From assembly GCA_037318855.1 (NCBI GenBank), contig CP134874.1:1-64000 (forward strand): 64,000 nucleotides of DNA, read 5' to 3'. Under the pieces are notes generated by a model. It was not told the origin of the DNA and ran no database searches. It worked only from the letters and a program-made list of their open reading frames with translations. Within the stretch, counting starts at the first letter, position 1; the number at the start of each line of letters is the position of its first letter. Below are positions 30,307 to 38,904 of this stretch, in pieces. Origin of the DNA: Candidatus Sedimenticola sp. (ex Thyasira tokunagai). GTDB taxonomy: Bacteria; Pseudomonadota; Gammaproteobacteria; Chromatiales; Chromatiaceae. Position numbers and translations under genes: made by a program.

Positions 30307-30422
30307 AGATCCACAACCCCTCTGGAGCGTTCTGCACCCCAGGCCCCTGGAGGCGAATATCGCCTAATAATTTCCATGAAATTCCTGGTTTCTTCACTCA
30401 GACGAGCCGGCTCAACCTGCAT
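30303..30422 (-). CDS. Possible 39-residue protein coupled to DUF420 gene
   Basis: A small frame starts MQVEPARLSEETRNFMEIIR and ends GVVDL, with its TGA overlapping the ATG of the DUF420 gene, the usual arrangement for translational coupling. Composition is protein-like and the gap would otherwise be empty. No family recognised. Confidence 0.35.
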   Translation of the reverse strand: MQVEPARLSEETRNFMEIIRRYSPPGAWGAERSRGVVDL

Positions 30423-30441
30423 TACCGGCTGCAGGAGAACC

Positions 30442-31722
30442 TCATTTACGACGTAGAACCTCTACCTTCTTAACCCTATCGAGCGCTATCAGCATGGTCA
30501 TTTTACCCCCATGGATACGCTGCTCCACCTCCAGAAATTCACCTTTCACGGCGTTCAATATCCCATGCTTGGGCTTGCTCCGGCTTGTAGTGTAGATTCG
30601 AACGTCACTACCCAAGTAGCCGGCCAAACGATCAACACCGGTCTCGATAAAGCGGGGCTTCGCTCGTGACAAACGACCACCGGATGCGGCAGCACCGTCC
30701 TGCGTATCGCCCTGCCGGGATGACCACCCCATGGCACCCCTCTCCGGTATCGTCAGCCCTAGATCGGTCACCTGTCGCTCACCAACGGTTACCTCCAGGC
30801 CAAGCAGTTCAGGCCATTGACTTGGGGAGTAACTCTGTAACTTGGGCAGGTCCAGCCTCACTCCCGGTGCTATCCTGAGATGCACCTCGGCAGACTGCCT
30901 GATCATCTTGTCCAGGATGAAGCGAATACCCTGCCCCGGGACAAAACCGAGCTCTTGTGCATAGCGCTGGTCACTCATGGAGAAGAGGTTGTCGAGGTAG
31001 GCGGATGGCCTCTTACCCGCTTGCTTGGCACAGTAGTTAACCATGCCGATGGCGTAGTCTTGTGCCATCTGGTAACGCAACTCGCCACCCGCCAGTCTCG
31101 GCATCACCCTCATAGCGACATCGCCGGCGGCGGCAACATCGGTGAATGAGAGATCAAGCCGAAAATTCTCTATCTCCTGTAACCAATAGCCTATGTTGAT
31201 TGAGAGCTCTCCCGCTGATGCATTCAAGCGATAACCGAAACGTACGTCCGCTATCAATCGTTGATAGTCGAGATTTTCAAGGCCGGAGTGGCTCAGAATA
31301 CCACCCAGAGTACAGGGCTTTGGCCGGGCGGCCACCGTGCCACCCTCAAGGCCAAAAAGTTGCTCCACCTCCACTGGAATTTCGATCCGGCGGGCTGCCA
31401 CCTGTACCTTCTCCGGAGGCTTGTCCGCCTTCAGGCCACCCACCATCTCAAGCAAAAAAGTGAAATCATCACCAGCCAACTCGAGAACACCGATACGAAC
31501 AACTTCCACCGCCCCCTTGGGGATAACTGTAATTCCCTCAACGGAGACCTCTCCACCAAAGCTTGAGCTGATCTCTTCGTAACGAATATCAACATAGGGC
31601 TCGACCAGATGAATAAGACGGTCCACTTCAGCTTTCACCTTGAAGTGGACATAACCTTTCAAACCACCATAAACGGCAAGACAAACAACCAGAAACAGCA
31701 AAATTATGCTCTTGGATCTCAC
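30442..31722 (-). CDS. Membrane-anchored hypothetical protein
   Basis: 426 residues with one N-terminal membrane helix (about 5-24, SIILLFLVVCLAVYGGLKGY), then a long soluble part of beta-strand pattern. Early segments (VDIRYEEISSSFGGEVSVEGI, then VRIGVLELAGDDFTFL) recall AsmA-like or DUF945-like inner-membrane-anchored proteins of the envelope. The C-terminal 60 residues (about 365-426) resemble a small SH3/Sm-like fold: YLGSDVRIYTTSRSKPKHG and GKMTMLIALDRVKKVEVL. It most likely faces the periplasm. Function unknown. Confidence 0.7.
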   Translation of the reverse strand: MRSKSIILLFLVVCLAVYGGLKGYVHFKVKAEVDRLIHLVEPYVDIRYEEISSSFGGEVSVEGITVIPKGAVEVVRIGVLELAGDDFTFLLEMVGGLKADKPPEKVQVAARRIEIPVEVEQLFGLEGGTVAARPKPCTLGGILSHSGLENLDYQRLIADVRFGYRLNASAGELSINIGYWLQEIENFRLDLSFTDVAAAGDVAMRVMPRLAGGELRYQMAQDYAIGMVNYCAKQAGKRPSAYLDNLFSMSDQRYAQELGFVPGQGIRFILDKMIRQSAEVHLRIAPGVRLDLPKLQSYSPSQWPELLGLEVTVGERQVTDLGLTIPERGAMGWSSRQGDTQDGAAASGGRLSRAKPRFIETGVDRLAGYLGSDVRIYTTSRSKPKHGILNAVKGEFLEVEQRIHGGKMTMLIALDRVKKVEVLRRK

Positions 31723-32036
31723 GACGGTCGTCTCTGATTCGTGGTTATCATATTCACTTCAACAGGTCGGTTTTAGCCCATCCACACGTGGCCTCATGGA
31801 GTGCCGCTCTACCCCCGACAATAAAAGTTTGGCGTCTAAGGGGAGGCAGCTGGAGGTTTGTAGCATGAAAATACTCCAATAAACAGGTGTCTGCACCCTA
31901 CAACCACACATATGGAGTACTCTCATATATTATTGAGCTTAGTCGATTTGAGTTAAAATCCACCTGGGATCGCCGTAAGAACCACCCAATTTTATTACTA
32001 AGCTTCGATTCTTGGACAGCTGCGGAAGGAGTACCT

Positions 32037-32678
32037 TTGCCATTGAGAAAAACAAAACGCCGTTCACGCAACGAAGCGCTGCAACGTTATGAGAAACACC
32101 GCCGAAGAAACCTGTTGTCCACTCCAGGAGTTCATGACTTCATTATCGTACTGGACCACCTTAAGGCAGGCTTCAACGTACCCAAGATATTCCGCAGTGC
32201 CGAGGCCTTCGGCGCTCATGAGATCCATCTTATCGATATCGGTCCATTCGATCCCTCACCGGCCAAAGGCGCATTTAAAACGGTCCCCGCCCGCCCCTTC
32301 GACACTTTCGAGAAGAGTTATGCTGACCTGAAAGAGCGTGGTTACACTCTGTTCACTCTTGAAGCCGATTTGGGCGAACCGCTCACCTCCGCAGAGTTCC
32401 CGAAGAAGAGCGCCTTTATCTTTGGTCACGAGGAGATGGGCATCAGCTTCGATCCCTCACTCTACCCGGAGATACGCCGACTCTCGATCCCCCAGTACGG
32501 CCGTATCGAAAGCCTCAATGTGAGCATTGCCGCTTCCGTTGTCATGTATGAGTACGTCCGGAAACATGGAACACCTGTAAACCGGCCCGCCCCGGTGACC
32601 AGAGACGGCGATCCTCAGGATAAAATCCGCCGCAACAGGCGCAAGTCACTCAGCAACAAAAATGAGCTGGATATTTAG
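32037..32678 (+). CDS. SPOUT-family RNA 2'-O-methyltransferase (TrmH-like)
   Basis: 213 residues if translation starts at TTG 32037, six bases after GGAAGGA; the frame is open back to 31887 but that stretch looks non-coding. The three SpoU motifs are complete: FNVPKIFRSAEAFG, FIFGHEEMGIS and IPQYGRIESLNVSIAASVVMYEY. The knot fold methylates 2'-OH of tRNA or rRNA using S-adenosylmethionine. The short form without an N-terminal substrate domain resembles TrmH/TrmL. The basic C-terminal tail could bind RNA. The exact target is unknown. Confidence 0.88.
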   Translation: MPLRKTKRRSRNEALQRYEKHRRRNLLSTPGVHDFIIVLDHLKAGFNVPKIFRSAEAFGAHEIHLIDIGPFDPSPAKGAFKTVPARPFDTFEKSYADLKERGYTLFTLEADLGEPLTSAEFPKKSAFIFGHEEMGISFDPSLYPEIRRLSIPQYGRIESLNVSIAASVVMYEYVRKHGTPVNRPAPVTRDGDPQDKIRRNRRKSLSNKNELDI

Positions 32679-32703
32679 TTCAGAACATTTGAATGAAAGC
32701 CCA

Positions 32704-33078
32704 CTACTCCTCTGGTAGCGAAATTGTCACTCGGCGGCCACCATACCCATGCCGCTTATCGTGGGCTCGCGCCCGCACCCAGGTCAAATTGGCGGGAAGC
32801 TTGATACTGCCCAGAGAGCGGGTAAAAGGCTGCTCATCAACATGAGGGTGGTGCAGTACCCGAACGGCCAGAACCTTGTCTTCGGGACCGAGAATCTCCC
32901 AGCGGTCCGCATAGTGGCTCCAACCGCTATCGGCATGACGAACCGTCACGTCGAAACGGTAGCTGTGGAGGCCGGTTTTTTCTGCTGTCAGTTTAAGGAC
33001 ATCCGCCTGCCCTGCCATCACCGCACCAGACAGCATGACCGTACTGATAAGTAGTACCAACCGATAATAATATTTCAC
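32704..33078 (-). CDS. Secreted hypothetical protein
   Basis: 124 residues with a clear signal peptide (residues 1-22, LVLLISTVMLSGAVMAG). The mature part has a single beta-sandwich-like region: YRFDVTVRHADSGWSHYADRW, VLHHPHVDEQPFTRSL, RARAHDKRHGYGG. Proteins of this type are conserved but uncharacterised in gammaproteobacteria. Expected location is the periplasm. Confidence 0.72.
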   Translation of the reverse strand: MKYYYRLVLLISTVMLSGAVMAGQADVLKLTAEKTGLHSYRFDVTVRHADSGWSHYADRWEILGPEDKVLAVRVLHHPHVDEQPFTRSLGSIKLPANLTWVRARAHDKRHGYGGRRVTISLPEE

Positions 33079-33172
33079 GATTCTATGTCCTTAAAGATCG
33101 ACTAATGGGTGTTCAACCAAGGCTTACGACCTTTGGAACACAACTTTCAGCGGTTAGTTCCTGGATAAAGCG

Positions 33173-34303
33173 TTACATTAGCTTCAAAAGCTCAGCCTTC
33201 TGCTCCACCTCGCTCCCGCAAAGAGCAAAACCAATCAGCCCCTTATCAACGGAACGAAACAGCGCCTTAACACCACCACTATTTTTGTCAATTTCCCAAG
33301 CACCTTCCACCTCTCTCGGCGGGGGCACGGCAACCACTGGGCAAGCCGGCGTTTTAATCACCACCGGCATGATCGGATAGCTCACCGTCGTCACTTCACC
33401 CGCCAGGGTTTTTGCCAGCGCCTTGGCACCCAGCATCAGAGGCATCACAAAGGGCAGGTTCACTCCATCCACCTCCGCACAATCCCCCAGCGCATAGATA
33501 CCCCGGAGGCTACTTTTAAGACTTGAGTCCACCCTGATACCGCGGTTTGTATCGAGGCCGGCCTCAGTAGCGAGATGGGTATCAGGCACCAGACCAACTG
33601 CAGAGATCACCAGATCAGCTACTACCTGGCCACCATCTTTAAGTGCCAGCAAGTAACCGCTATCAACACGGTTGATCGTCTCCACCACCGTTCCCAGATA
33701 CCAATCCACTCCCTGCTCCCGAAGAGCTGCTTGCAAAGAGTGGCCTACCTCCTGGGGAAGCAGTGTCGAGATAGGGTAGGCATCGGGGCCAATAACAGAG
33801 ACCCGCTTCCCCTGACTCAGTAAATCATTGGCAAACTCACAACCGATTAGGCCGGGGCCAATAATCGCCACTCGTTCAGCCTTGCCTAGACGCTCTCTAT
33901 AAACGGCATAGTCAGACAGGCTATTCACTGAGATCAGGTCCTCAGCACCCTCACCGGCATAGGGTATGTGAATCGGCTTTGCACCGGTTGCCATCACCAG
34001 AGAGTCGTATTCAAGCCACTCACCACCAGCATAGAGTCGCCTTCCCTTTGCATCAATCTGCTCTACCCGGGTATTGGTCATAATCGATGCATCCAGGCTT
34101 ATCCGCATCTTTTCCGCTTCAGCGATCACCAAAGCCTGTGCATCCTTACCTTGAGCCAGCGCATTGGAGAGCATCGGCTTGGAGTAGGAACTGCCATCAT
34201 CCGCTGTAATAAAAACCAACGGCTGCTCACTGTTGAGACGCCGAAACTCTCGTCCCAGACTATACCCGGCCAGACCGGTACCGATAATGATGATCGGCTT
34301 CAT
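33173..34303 (-). CDS. rubB: Rubredoxin-NAD(+) reductase
   Basis: An intact 376-residue FAD/NAD(P)H oxidoreductase. The FAD-binding GTGLAG lies at residues 8-13, the NAD-binding loop is VAIIGPGLIGCEFA, and the FAD-ribityl motif is GIYALGDCAEV. The absence of redox-active Cys pairs fits the rubredoxin reductase/ferredoxin reductase class rather than glutathione reductases. A rubredoxin gene lies 205 bases upstream in the same orientation, supporting NADH to rubredoxin electron transfer, possibly onward to rubrerythrin for peroxide reduction. Confidence 0.9.
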   Translation of the reverse strand: MKPIIIIGTGLAGYSLGREFRRLNSEQPLVFITADDGSSYSKPMLSNALAQGKDAQALVIAEAEKMRISLDASIMTNTRVEQIDAKGRRLYAGGEWLEYDSLVMATGAKPIHIPYAGEGAEDLISVNSLSDYAVYRERLGKAERVAIIGPGLIGCEFANDLLSQGKRVSVIGPDAYPISTLLPQEVGHSLQAALREQGVDWYLGTVVETINRVDSGYLLALKDGGQVVADLVISAVGLVPDTHLATEAGLDTNRGIRVDSSLKSSLRGIYALGDCAEVDGVNLPFVMPLMLGAKALAKTLAGEVTTVSYPIMPVVIKTPACPVVAVPPPREVEGAWEIDKNSGGVKALFRSVDKGLIGFALCGSEVEQKAELLKLM

Positions 34304-34344
34304 TCTCCCTCTCCTCCTTATGGAGGGTGTCGTAAAAGCACCAG

Positions 34345-34455
34345 TCCCTTCTCCCTACGAGGGAGAAGGTTAGGATGAGGGTGTATTAAATCAATAAGTT
34401 ACCTATTGATCCCCCTCACCCTAGCCCTCTCTCCGGTGGAGAGAGGGGACTTTTG
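34345..34455. repeat. CCCTCACCC/GAGGGTG palindromic repeat
   Basis: CTTCTCCCTACGAGGGAGAA and GATGAGGGTGTATTAAATCA on one side mirror CCCCCTCACCCTAGCCCTC and CTCCGGTGGAGAG on the other. It is a second copy of the inner element at 22230-22345. Confidence 0.75.
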
Positions 34456-34507
34456 CGACACCCTCTTATGACAGGAGTGGCCTCAACCACTCCTACTGAC
34501 GGGTCAT

Positions 34508-34672
34508 TTATACTTCGACCATTTCAAAATCACTCTTGGCGACGCCACAATCAGGGCATGCCCAATCTTCAGGAATTTCATCCCAGCGGGTACCTGCAGA
34601 AATACCTTCATCCGGCAAACCCTGCTCTTCGTCGTAGATGAACCCACACACTACACATTGATACTTTTTCAT
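34508..34672 (-). CDS. rubA: Rubredoxin
   Basis: A 54-residue protein read directly from the sequence: [18 protein letters not shown] at the start and [19 protein letters not shown] at the end. The two iron-binding CxxC-G motifs (C6/C9 and C39/C42) and the conserved aromatic residues are all present. It carries single electrons in the cytoplasm between the rubredoxin reductase downstream and acceptors such as rubrerythrin, encoded just upstream. Confidence 0.95.
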   Translation of the reverse strand: MKKYQCVVCGFIYDEEQGLPDEGISAGTRWDEIPEDWACPDCGVAKSDFEMVEV

Positions 34673-34718
34673 CGCTCTAACCCTCTTTGTTAAAATTCGT
34701 AATCCAAAAAAATTTACC

Positions 34719-34884
34719 CTAGGGAAGCCCTGATCAAGTCTGGTTAGATTTAGGCTGAGAGAAAATTGTCACTATTCGTTTCGAAGTGAGTAGCAATAGT
34801 TGCGCTATTGCTGCGATCTTCGGGACGAATAGGGGCAATTTTAGCCAGCGTAAAGCAATCATGACTTGTTCAGAGCTTCCCTAT
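34719..34884. repeat. MITE-like element, GGGAAGC-CTCTGA ends
   Basis: A 166-bp element with 22-bp imperfect inverted ends: CTAGGGAAGCCCTGATCAAG and, on the other strand, ATAGGGAAGCTCTGAACAAG, both then TC. It has no coding capacity. Related ends occur at 36670-36831 and 41311. Confidence 0.75.
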
Positions 34885-34894
34885 CCTATGTCCA

Positions 34895-35371
34895 TCAGGC
34901 CTTAAACTGATCCCGCTTCTTCCGGTAACCCTCAGCATGACGCTGCTCCACGCCGGTCAAAGCGGCAAAGCGTTTCTCCGCCTTCTTCAGCAGCGCAGCA
35001 AACTGATCTGCATGCTCTTTCGACTCCTCGATCTGCCCGTCCATCTCAGCTACGGCGTCATGGTTCTGCTCTTCCAGTGCGGTGTGGCGAAACTCCGGGT
35101 ACATTTCTGTGTACTCATGGGTCTCGCCATCAATTGCCATCTGCAGCATCTTCTCTACAGTCAGCGTACCGGACGGATAGAGGAGCTCCAGATGGCCAAA
35201 CGCATGTGCGGTCTCCTGACGGGCGGTCTCTTCAAAATGACCTGCCACATCATCTGCTCCCAGCTTACGACACTCACGGGCGAAGAACAGATACTTACGA
35301 TTGGCCATCGATTCACCGGCGAAGGCGGCTTCAAGGTTCTTTACCGTCTGGGATACATTTTCGTTGCTCAT
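34895..35371 (-). CDS. Rubrerythrin family protein
   Basis: 158 residues forming a four-helix di-iron bundle: EAAFAGESMANRKYLFFA, then HFEETARQETAHAFGHLELL, EYTEMYPEFRHTALEEQNH and DGQIEESKEHADQFAALLK. The paired E/ExxH ligands are visible. The usual C-terminal rubredoxin domain is missing, so electrons probably come from the separate rubredoxin at 34508. It reduces hydrogen peroxide in the cytoplasm. The gene is divergent from oxyR, which is consistent with control by OxyR. Confidence 0.92.
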   Translation of the reverse strand: MSNENVSQTVKNLEAAFAGESMANRKYLFFARECRKLGADDVAGHFEETARQETAHAFGHLELLYPSGTLTVEKMLQMAIDGETHEYTEMYPEFRHTALEEQNHDAVAEMDGQIEESKEHADQFAALLKKAEKRFAALTGVEQRHAEGYRKKRDQFKA

Positions 35372-35488
35372 CTCTCTCTCCTGTTCGTTTTAAACATCGC
35401 TGTTTCGTTGCAGTGGAAATAGATTAACAACGGTGTTATTTTCGATCCAACGAGTTATTTCGATACTACTAATTGATTTTTTCGATTT
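35372..35488. promoter_or_regulatory. Divergent rubrerythrin/oxyR promoter region
   Basis: A 117-bp AT-rich gap between divergent genes, with repeated TTATTTTCGAT and TTATTTCGATAC motifs near 35437-35475 close to the oxyR start. This is the expected place for OxyR binding, but no clear ATAG-type tetrad was found. Confidence 0.45.
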
Positions 35489-36385
35489 ATGAATCTACCC
35501 ACACTCCGTCAGCTTCAATATCTGGTCGCCGTAGTCGAGACGACCCACTTCGGCCAAGCTGCAGAGCGCTGCTTCGTCACCCAATCCACCCTCAGCGCCG
35601 GCATCCAGGAGCTGGAGAAACTGCTTGGCACAAAACTGCTGGAGCGCAGTAAGCGCAAAGTGATGCCAACGCCCCTGGGTAGAGAGGTCGCCCGGCGAGC
35701 CCAGGCACTGATAGAGCAAACATCCGAACTTGTCGAGTTGGCTCACCACGATGGAGCACCTCTCTCCGGCCCACTGAGGTTGGGCATCATCCCCACCATC
35801 GGTCCGTTTCTGCTTCCAAAAGTGCTTCCACAGATCCGCAAGGCATATCCGCAACTGGAGCTGTTTATCTATGAAGAGCAGTCCGCCGATCTGGTGGCAA
35901 AACTGGAGGGGGGTGAACTTGATGTCGGCATACTCGCACTGCCCTACCCATTGGGCTCACTGGAGTCACAGGTGTTCTGGCAGGAGAACTTCCTGCTTGC
36001 ACTACCCCAGGGGCATCCACTATGCGAAGCCAGGCACGTGAATACCGAGTCTCTACCTAAAGATGAACTGCTTCTTCTAGAGGAGGGGCACTGCCTGACA
36101 GATCATGCCTTGAGCGCCTGCAAACTGGAGGGATTAAGACGTAGTGCCGGCTTTCAGGGGACCAGCCTCTACACACTGCTGCAGATGGTGGCGGGTGGAC
36201 AGGGACTTACCTTTCTTCCAGAGATGGCGATAGATGGCACCAAAAGGGACAGCGGGGAGATCGTCTATCGCCCGCTGGACGAGCCCGGCCCCCACCGCCG
36301 GATAGGCATGGTCTGGCGTAAAACTTATTACCGCAAAGAGGAGATGAAACTCTTTATCGATGTAATGACAGCGGCACTCATTTAA
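35489..36385 (+). CDS. oxyR: Peroxide sensor OxyR (LysR family)
   Basis: 298 residues: N-terminal winged helix (LRQLQYLVAVVETTHFGQAAERCFVTQSTLS) and a LysR effector domain. The two redox-active cysteines, C202 in EEGHCLTDH and C211 in SACKLE, have the OxyR nine-residue spacing, and GPFLLPKVLP and GELDVGILALP also match OxyR. Oxidation forms the disulfide and activates peroxide-defence genes such as the divergent rubrerythrin. The last base of the stop codon is also the first base of a 285-bp structured repeat, so the original C-terminus may have been a few residues longer. Confidence 0.95.
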   Translation: MNLPTLRQLQYLVAVVETTHFGQAAERCFVTQSTLSAGIQELEKLLGTKLLERSKRKVMPTPLGREVARRAQALIEQTSELVELAHHDGAPLSGPLRLGIIPTIGPFLLPKVLPQIRKAYPQLELFIYEEQSADLVAKLEGGELDVGILALPYPLGSLESQVFWQENFLLALPQGHPLCEARHVNTESLPKDELLLLEEGHCLTDHALSACKLEGLRRSAGFQGTSLYTLLQMVAGGQGLTFLPEMAIDGTKRDSGEIVYRPLDEPGPHRRIGMVWRKTYYRKEEMKLFIDVMTAALI

Positions 36386-36669
36386 GCGAGTCTTCGATTT
36401 CGTGATGCAAAACGGGACATCCAAGTCCCCCTTTTGCACTCAATCTTTGACAGCCTATTAGTGCCCCGGCCGTCCTGGTCACTGACCGCTACGCGATAAC
36501 ATCGCAAGCTCGTTACCGCTTCGCAGTCAGTTCCCAGTGACTGGACGCCGTGTTCGGATGCCTACTTTGCTTCCCCTCTGGCGCGCTACGCGCACGACGG
36601 GTAAGCAGTGCGGCCTCACGGCTACCGGGGATTACCAGCCTTCGCTTCGCTCTCCATGGCTGGCAGCGA
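36385..36669 (+). repeat. 285-bp structured repeat, copy 1
   Basis: Starts AGCGAGTCTTCGATTTCGTG and ends CTCCATGGCTGGCAGCGA; nearly identical copies at 54978-55262 and 60714-60997. It forms many hairpins: TGCAAAACGGGAC with GTCCCCCTTTTGCA near the left end, GCGCGCTACGCGC, TGCTTCCCC region, and CCAGCC with GGCTGG near the right end. No coding sequence, no target duplication. It lies between the oxyR stop and a MITE end. Possible non-autonomous mobile element encoding a structured RNA. Confidence 0.85.
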
Positions 36670-36831
36670 AGGAACCTCTGGACGAATCATGATCACGCAT
36701 CTTGGCGCCGGAATTCGCCACTTTATCGTTGTGAATTTTCGCAGTAGCCTGCTATTACGTGCGATTCACGCCTCAAATTGACAAATTCCGATCACCAATC
36801 TGCCGTGACCAGATTCATCCAGAGGTTCCCT
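36670..36831. repeat. MITE-like element next to structured repeat
   Basis: Inverted ends GGAACCTCTGGACGAATC (36671-36688) and GATTCATCCAGAGGTTCC (36813-36830) enclose 124 bases without coding potential. The ends resemble those of the element at 34719-34884. The structured repeat abuts its left end and may have inserted into it. Confidence 0.65.
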
Positions 36832-37053
36832 AAGCAACTGGCTATCTTCCACGCTCGGCGGTGTTCTCTGAGCACCTCTTTTCGCGGATAGAAACGATCC
36901 AACTTATAGAAAGTAACAGCTCCTCTTGAAATAAAATCACTCCATCCCCAACTTCTGTAGCGTGGAGGCTTCCATCGAAGATCCGCAAAAACCGCACGGC
37001 TCAATGAGCGTGCATAACACAACCTCATATTGCTTAATTGCGAGGATATGACT

Positions 37054-37509
37054 ATGACTACTTTTGATTTCACACCCCTATTCCGTTCCGCTATCGGCTT
37101 CGATCGCCTGGCTAATGCCCTGGAGACCGCAAACCGTTATGAGTCTAACGGCTACCCCCCCTACAACATCGAGTTGACCGGTGAGGATGATTACCGCATC
37201 ACCATGGCCGTGGCGGGTTTCACCGATGATGACCTCGAAATCGAGATCAAGCAGAACATCCTGAAGGTGACCGGCGGTAAGAAAGATGACAGCAACGGCC
37301 GTACTTTCCTCCATCGTGGCATCGCCAATCGTAGCTTCGAGCGCAGCTACCAGCTGGCCGACTATGTACGGGTAGAGAATGCCGAGCTGCAAAATGGCCT
37401 ATTGCACATCGACCTTGTGCGCGAGATCCCCGAGGCGATGAAACCCCGCCGCATCAAGATCAACGGCAGCAGTGAGACGCTGATCGAAACCAAGGCCAAC
37501 GCGGCCTGA
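37054..37509 (+). CDS. Small heat shock protein Hsp20/IbpA
   Basis: 151 residues from the ATG at 37054, eight bases after GAGG; two further ATGs lie just upstream in frame. The alpha-crystallin domain spans about 35-130 (PPYNIELTGEDDYRITMAVAG, RSFERSYQLADYV, AELQNGLLHIDL) and the C-terminal I-x-I anchor is RRIKING. Proteins of this type hold unfolding proteins in the cytoplasm for ATP-dependent refolding. No clear heat-shock promoter was recognised upstream. Confidence 0.93.
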   Translation: MTTFDFTPLFRSAIGFDRLANALETANRYESNGYPPYNIELTGEDDYRITMAVAGFTDDDLEIEIKQNILKVTGGKKDDSNGRTFLHRGIANRSFERSYQLADYVRVENAELQNGLLHIDLVREIPEAMKPRRIKINGSSETLIETKANAA

Positions 37510-37589
37510 TAAGGAGAGGCATGAGGAGGCCGACGCCTTCTCATGCCCTGACATTTTAGTCATCTGCCAGGAAGGCAGAACGGAAAGCA

Positions 37590-38903
37590 CTACTTCCCTG
37601 ATCCAGCACGCCCGGAGGCCTCTTCTTCGAGACGCTGCTGCGCCCACTCGCGCTGGCACTTGCGCACACAGGCAAAAAACGGCTTGGTCTGATCACCAGC
37701 ACAGCAGTAACCCAGCGCCATCCCCGAAGCCGGTTGCCGGCCGCTCTCACTGCGGCATTTTGCGTAGTTTTTATGATCTTTCTGGGTGTGGGTCTTGGGA
37801 TACCACCACCCTTTGTGCTCACCGCAACAATCGGTGAAACAGTTGCCCCTTTTTTTCTTCGGCTTCAACTTGAAAAGAATCCTTGGTGTCTTTCTCTCCC
37901 CCTCCCAGATAATGGCCCGTGAAAACCGCTTTTCGTAGCCCTCTTTTTCTGCTGACAGATGGAAATTACCACCCTCCACCAGATGGTAGGGAACAGGCAG
38001 ATAGAAGGTGCCATCCTTACTGGTATAGATACCGTGTTTCCTCTCCTCCACCCTGATTCGAGCCCAGGAGAGAGGCTTTGAGGTTTCGGCGTCAACCACC
38101 TTTCCCCGGGTTGGCATATCGAGGCGCATCGCCGCCTGGCGGAGTTGCTGCTTTGCTGTCTCCTCGGCCCTCTTTCCGGCCTCCTGCAACCGCGGCCAGA
38201 GTACCTCGTCAAAATACCTGCTCTCAAAGGTCGCCTTGACCAGGGTGTACGCCTCATCCCGAATACCGCGCCGTTGTCGGTCGGTCATATCCTTATCCTT
38301 GAGCCCGCCGTATTTCTCCTCCAGAAGACGGGCTTTGGCGTCGGCGATAACCGGTTGAACGTAGTTGAAACCGCCGCTCATATCGACCAGTTCCAGCGCC
38401 CGATCAGCGCTTTCCACCTCACGCTGCTCTTTGTAGAGGCGATACATCTTGTCGGTCAGCTTGGGAATCCAGACATACTTATGGATGACTTTAAGTGAGA
38501 CGATATAGGCATCGACGGCAACCATCAGGGTGTTTGTCTTGGTTCCGCTCTTCCCCCCATACTTGGCAAGAAGTTTCAGTAGCGCCCATTTCCCCACAGA
38601 CTTGAACGCACCGCGATAATCTTCTGTGGCGATCTGCTTGGAGACGTTCCAGGCAGTCAGAGTATCGCCGATCTGACCGAACAGCTGATACTCCTTGTTG
38701 GCGAACCCCTTTATCAGCTCATCCGATACCGATAGGCTGTTACTGAGCCAATCCATCACCTCCGCCTTGGTCAGGTGATCCTGGCGTTCGATCATGGTGA
38801 AATCGTATCTGATAGGCATGCGTTCGCCTGCCACGGTGACCGATAGAGGGATAAGCAAAATCACGGTAATCAGTAGGGCGCTTGTTATCCGAATTCGCCT
38901 CAT
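37590..38903 (-). CDS. Secreted protein with carboxypeptidase-regulatory-like domain
   Basis: 437 residues from the ATG at 38903, one base after the stop of the upstream gene; the frame is open further but the signal peptide (ITSALLITVILLIPLSVTVAG) sets the start. An alpha-helical region (about 30-260) is followed by a carboxypeptidase-D regulatory-like beta-sandwich (about 270-350: GKVVDAETSKPLSWARIRVEE, YTSKDGTFYLPVPYHLV). A Cys-rich tail follows (NCFTDCCGEH, YCCAGDQTKPFFACVRKCQ). Probably periplasmic or exported, translated together with the upstream TPR-like gene. Function unknown. Confidence 0.72.
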   Translation of the reverse strand: MRRIRITSALLITVILLIPLSVTVAGERMPIRYDFTMIERQDHLTKAEVMDWLSNSLSVSDELIKGFANKEYQLFGQIGDTLTAWNVSKQIATEDYRGAFKSVGKWALLKLLAKYGGKSGTKTNTLMVAVDAYIVSLKVIHKYVWIPKLTDKMYRLYKEQREVESADRALELVDMSGGFNYVQPVIADAKARLLEEKYGGLKDKDMTDRQRRGIRDEAYTLVKATFESRYFDEVLWPRLQEAGKRAEETAKQQLRQAAMRLDMPTRGKVVDAETSKPLSWARIRVEERKHGIYTSKDGTFYLPVPYHLVEGGNFHLSAEKEGYEKRFSRAIIWEGERKTPRILFKLKPKKKRGNCFTDCCGEHKGWWYPKTHTQKDHKNYAKCRSESGRQPASGMALGYCCAGDQTKPFFACVRKCQREWAQQRLEEEASGRAGSGK

Positions 38904-38904
38904 G

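Noticed and set aside
31887..32036. N-terminal extension of the SPOUT methyltransferase
   Set aside because: No ribosome site at 31887 and residues unlike the family; TTG 32037 has a good ribosome site, though the choice is not certain.
36542..36690. Reading frames inside the 285-bp repeat (for example FGCLLCFPSGALRARR)
   Set aside because: The same frame appears in all three copies only because the DNA is repeated; there is no ribosome site, and the sequence is explained by RNA-like hairpins.
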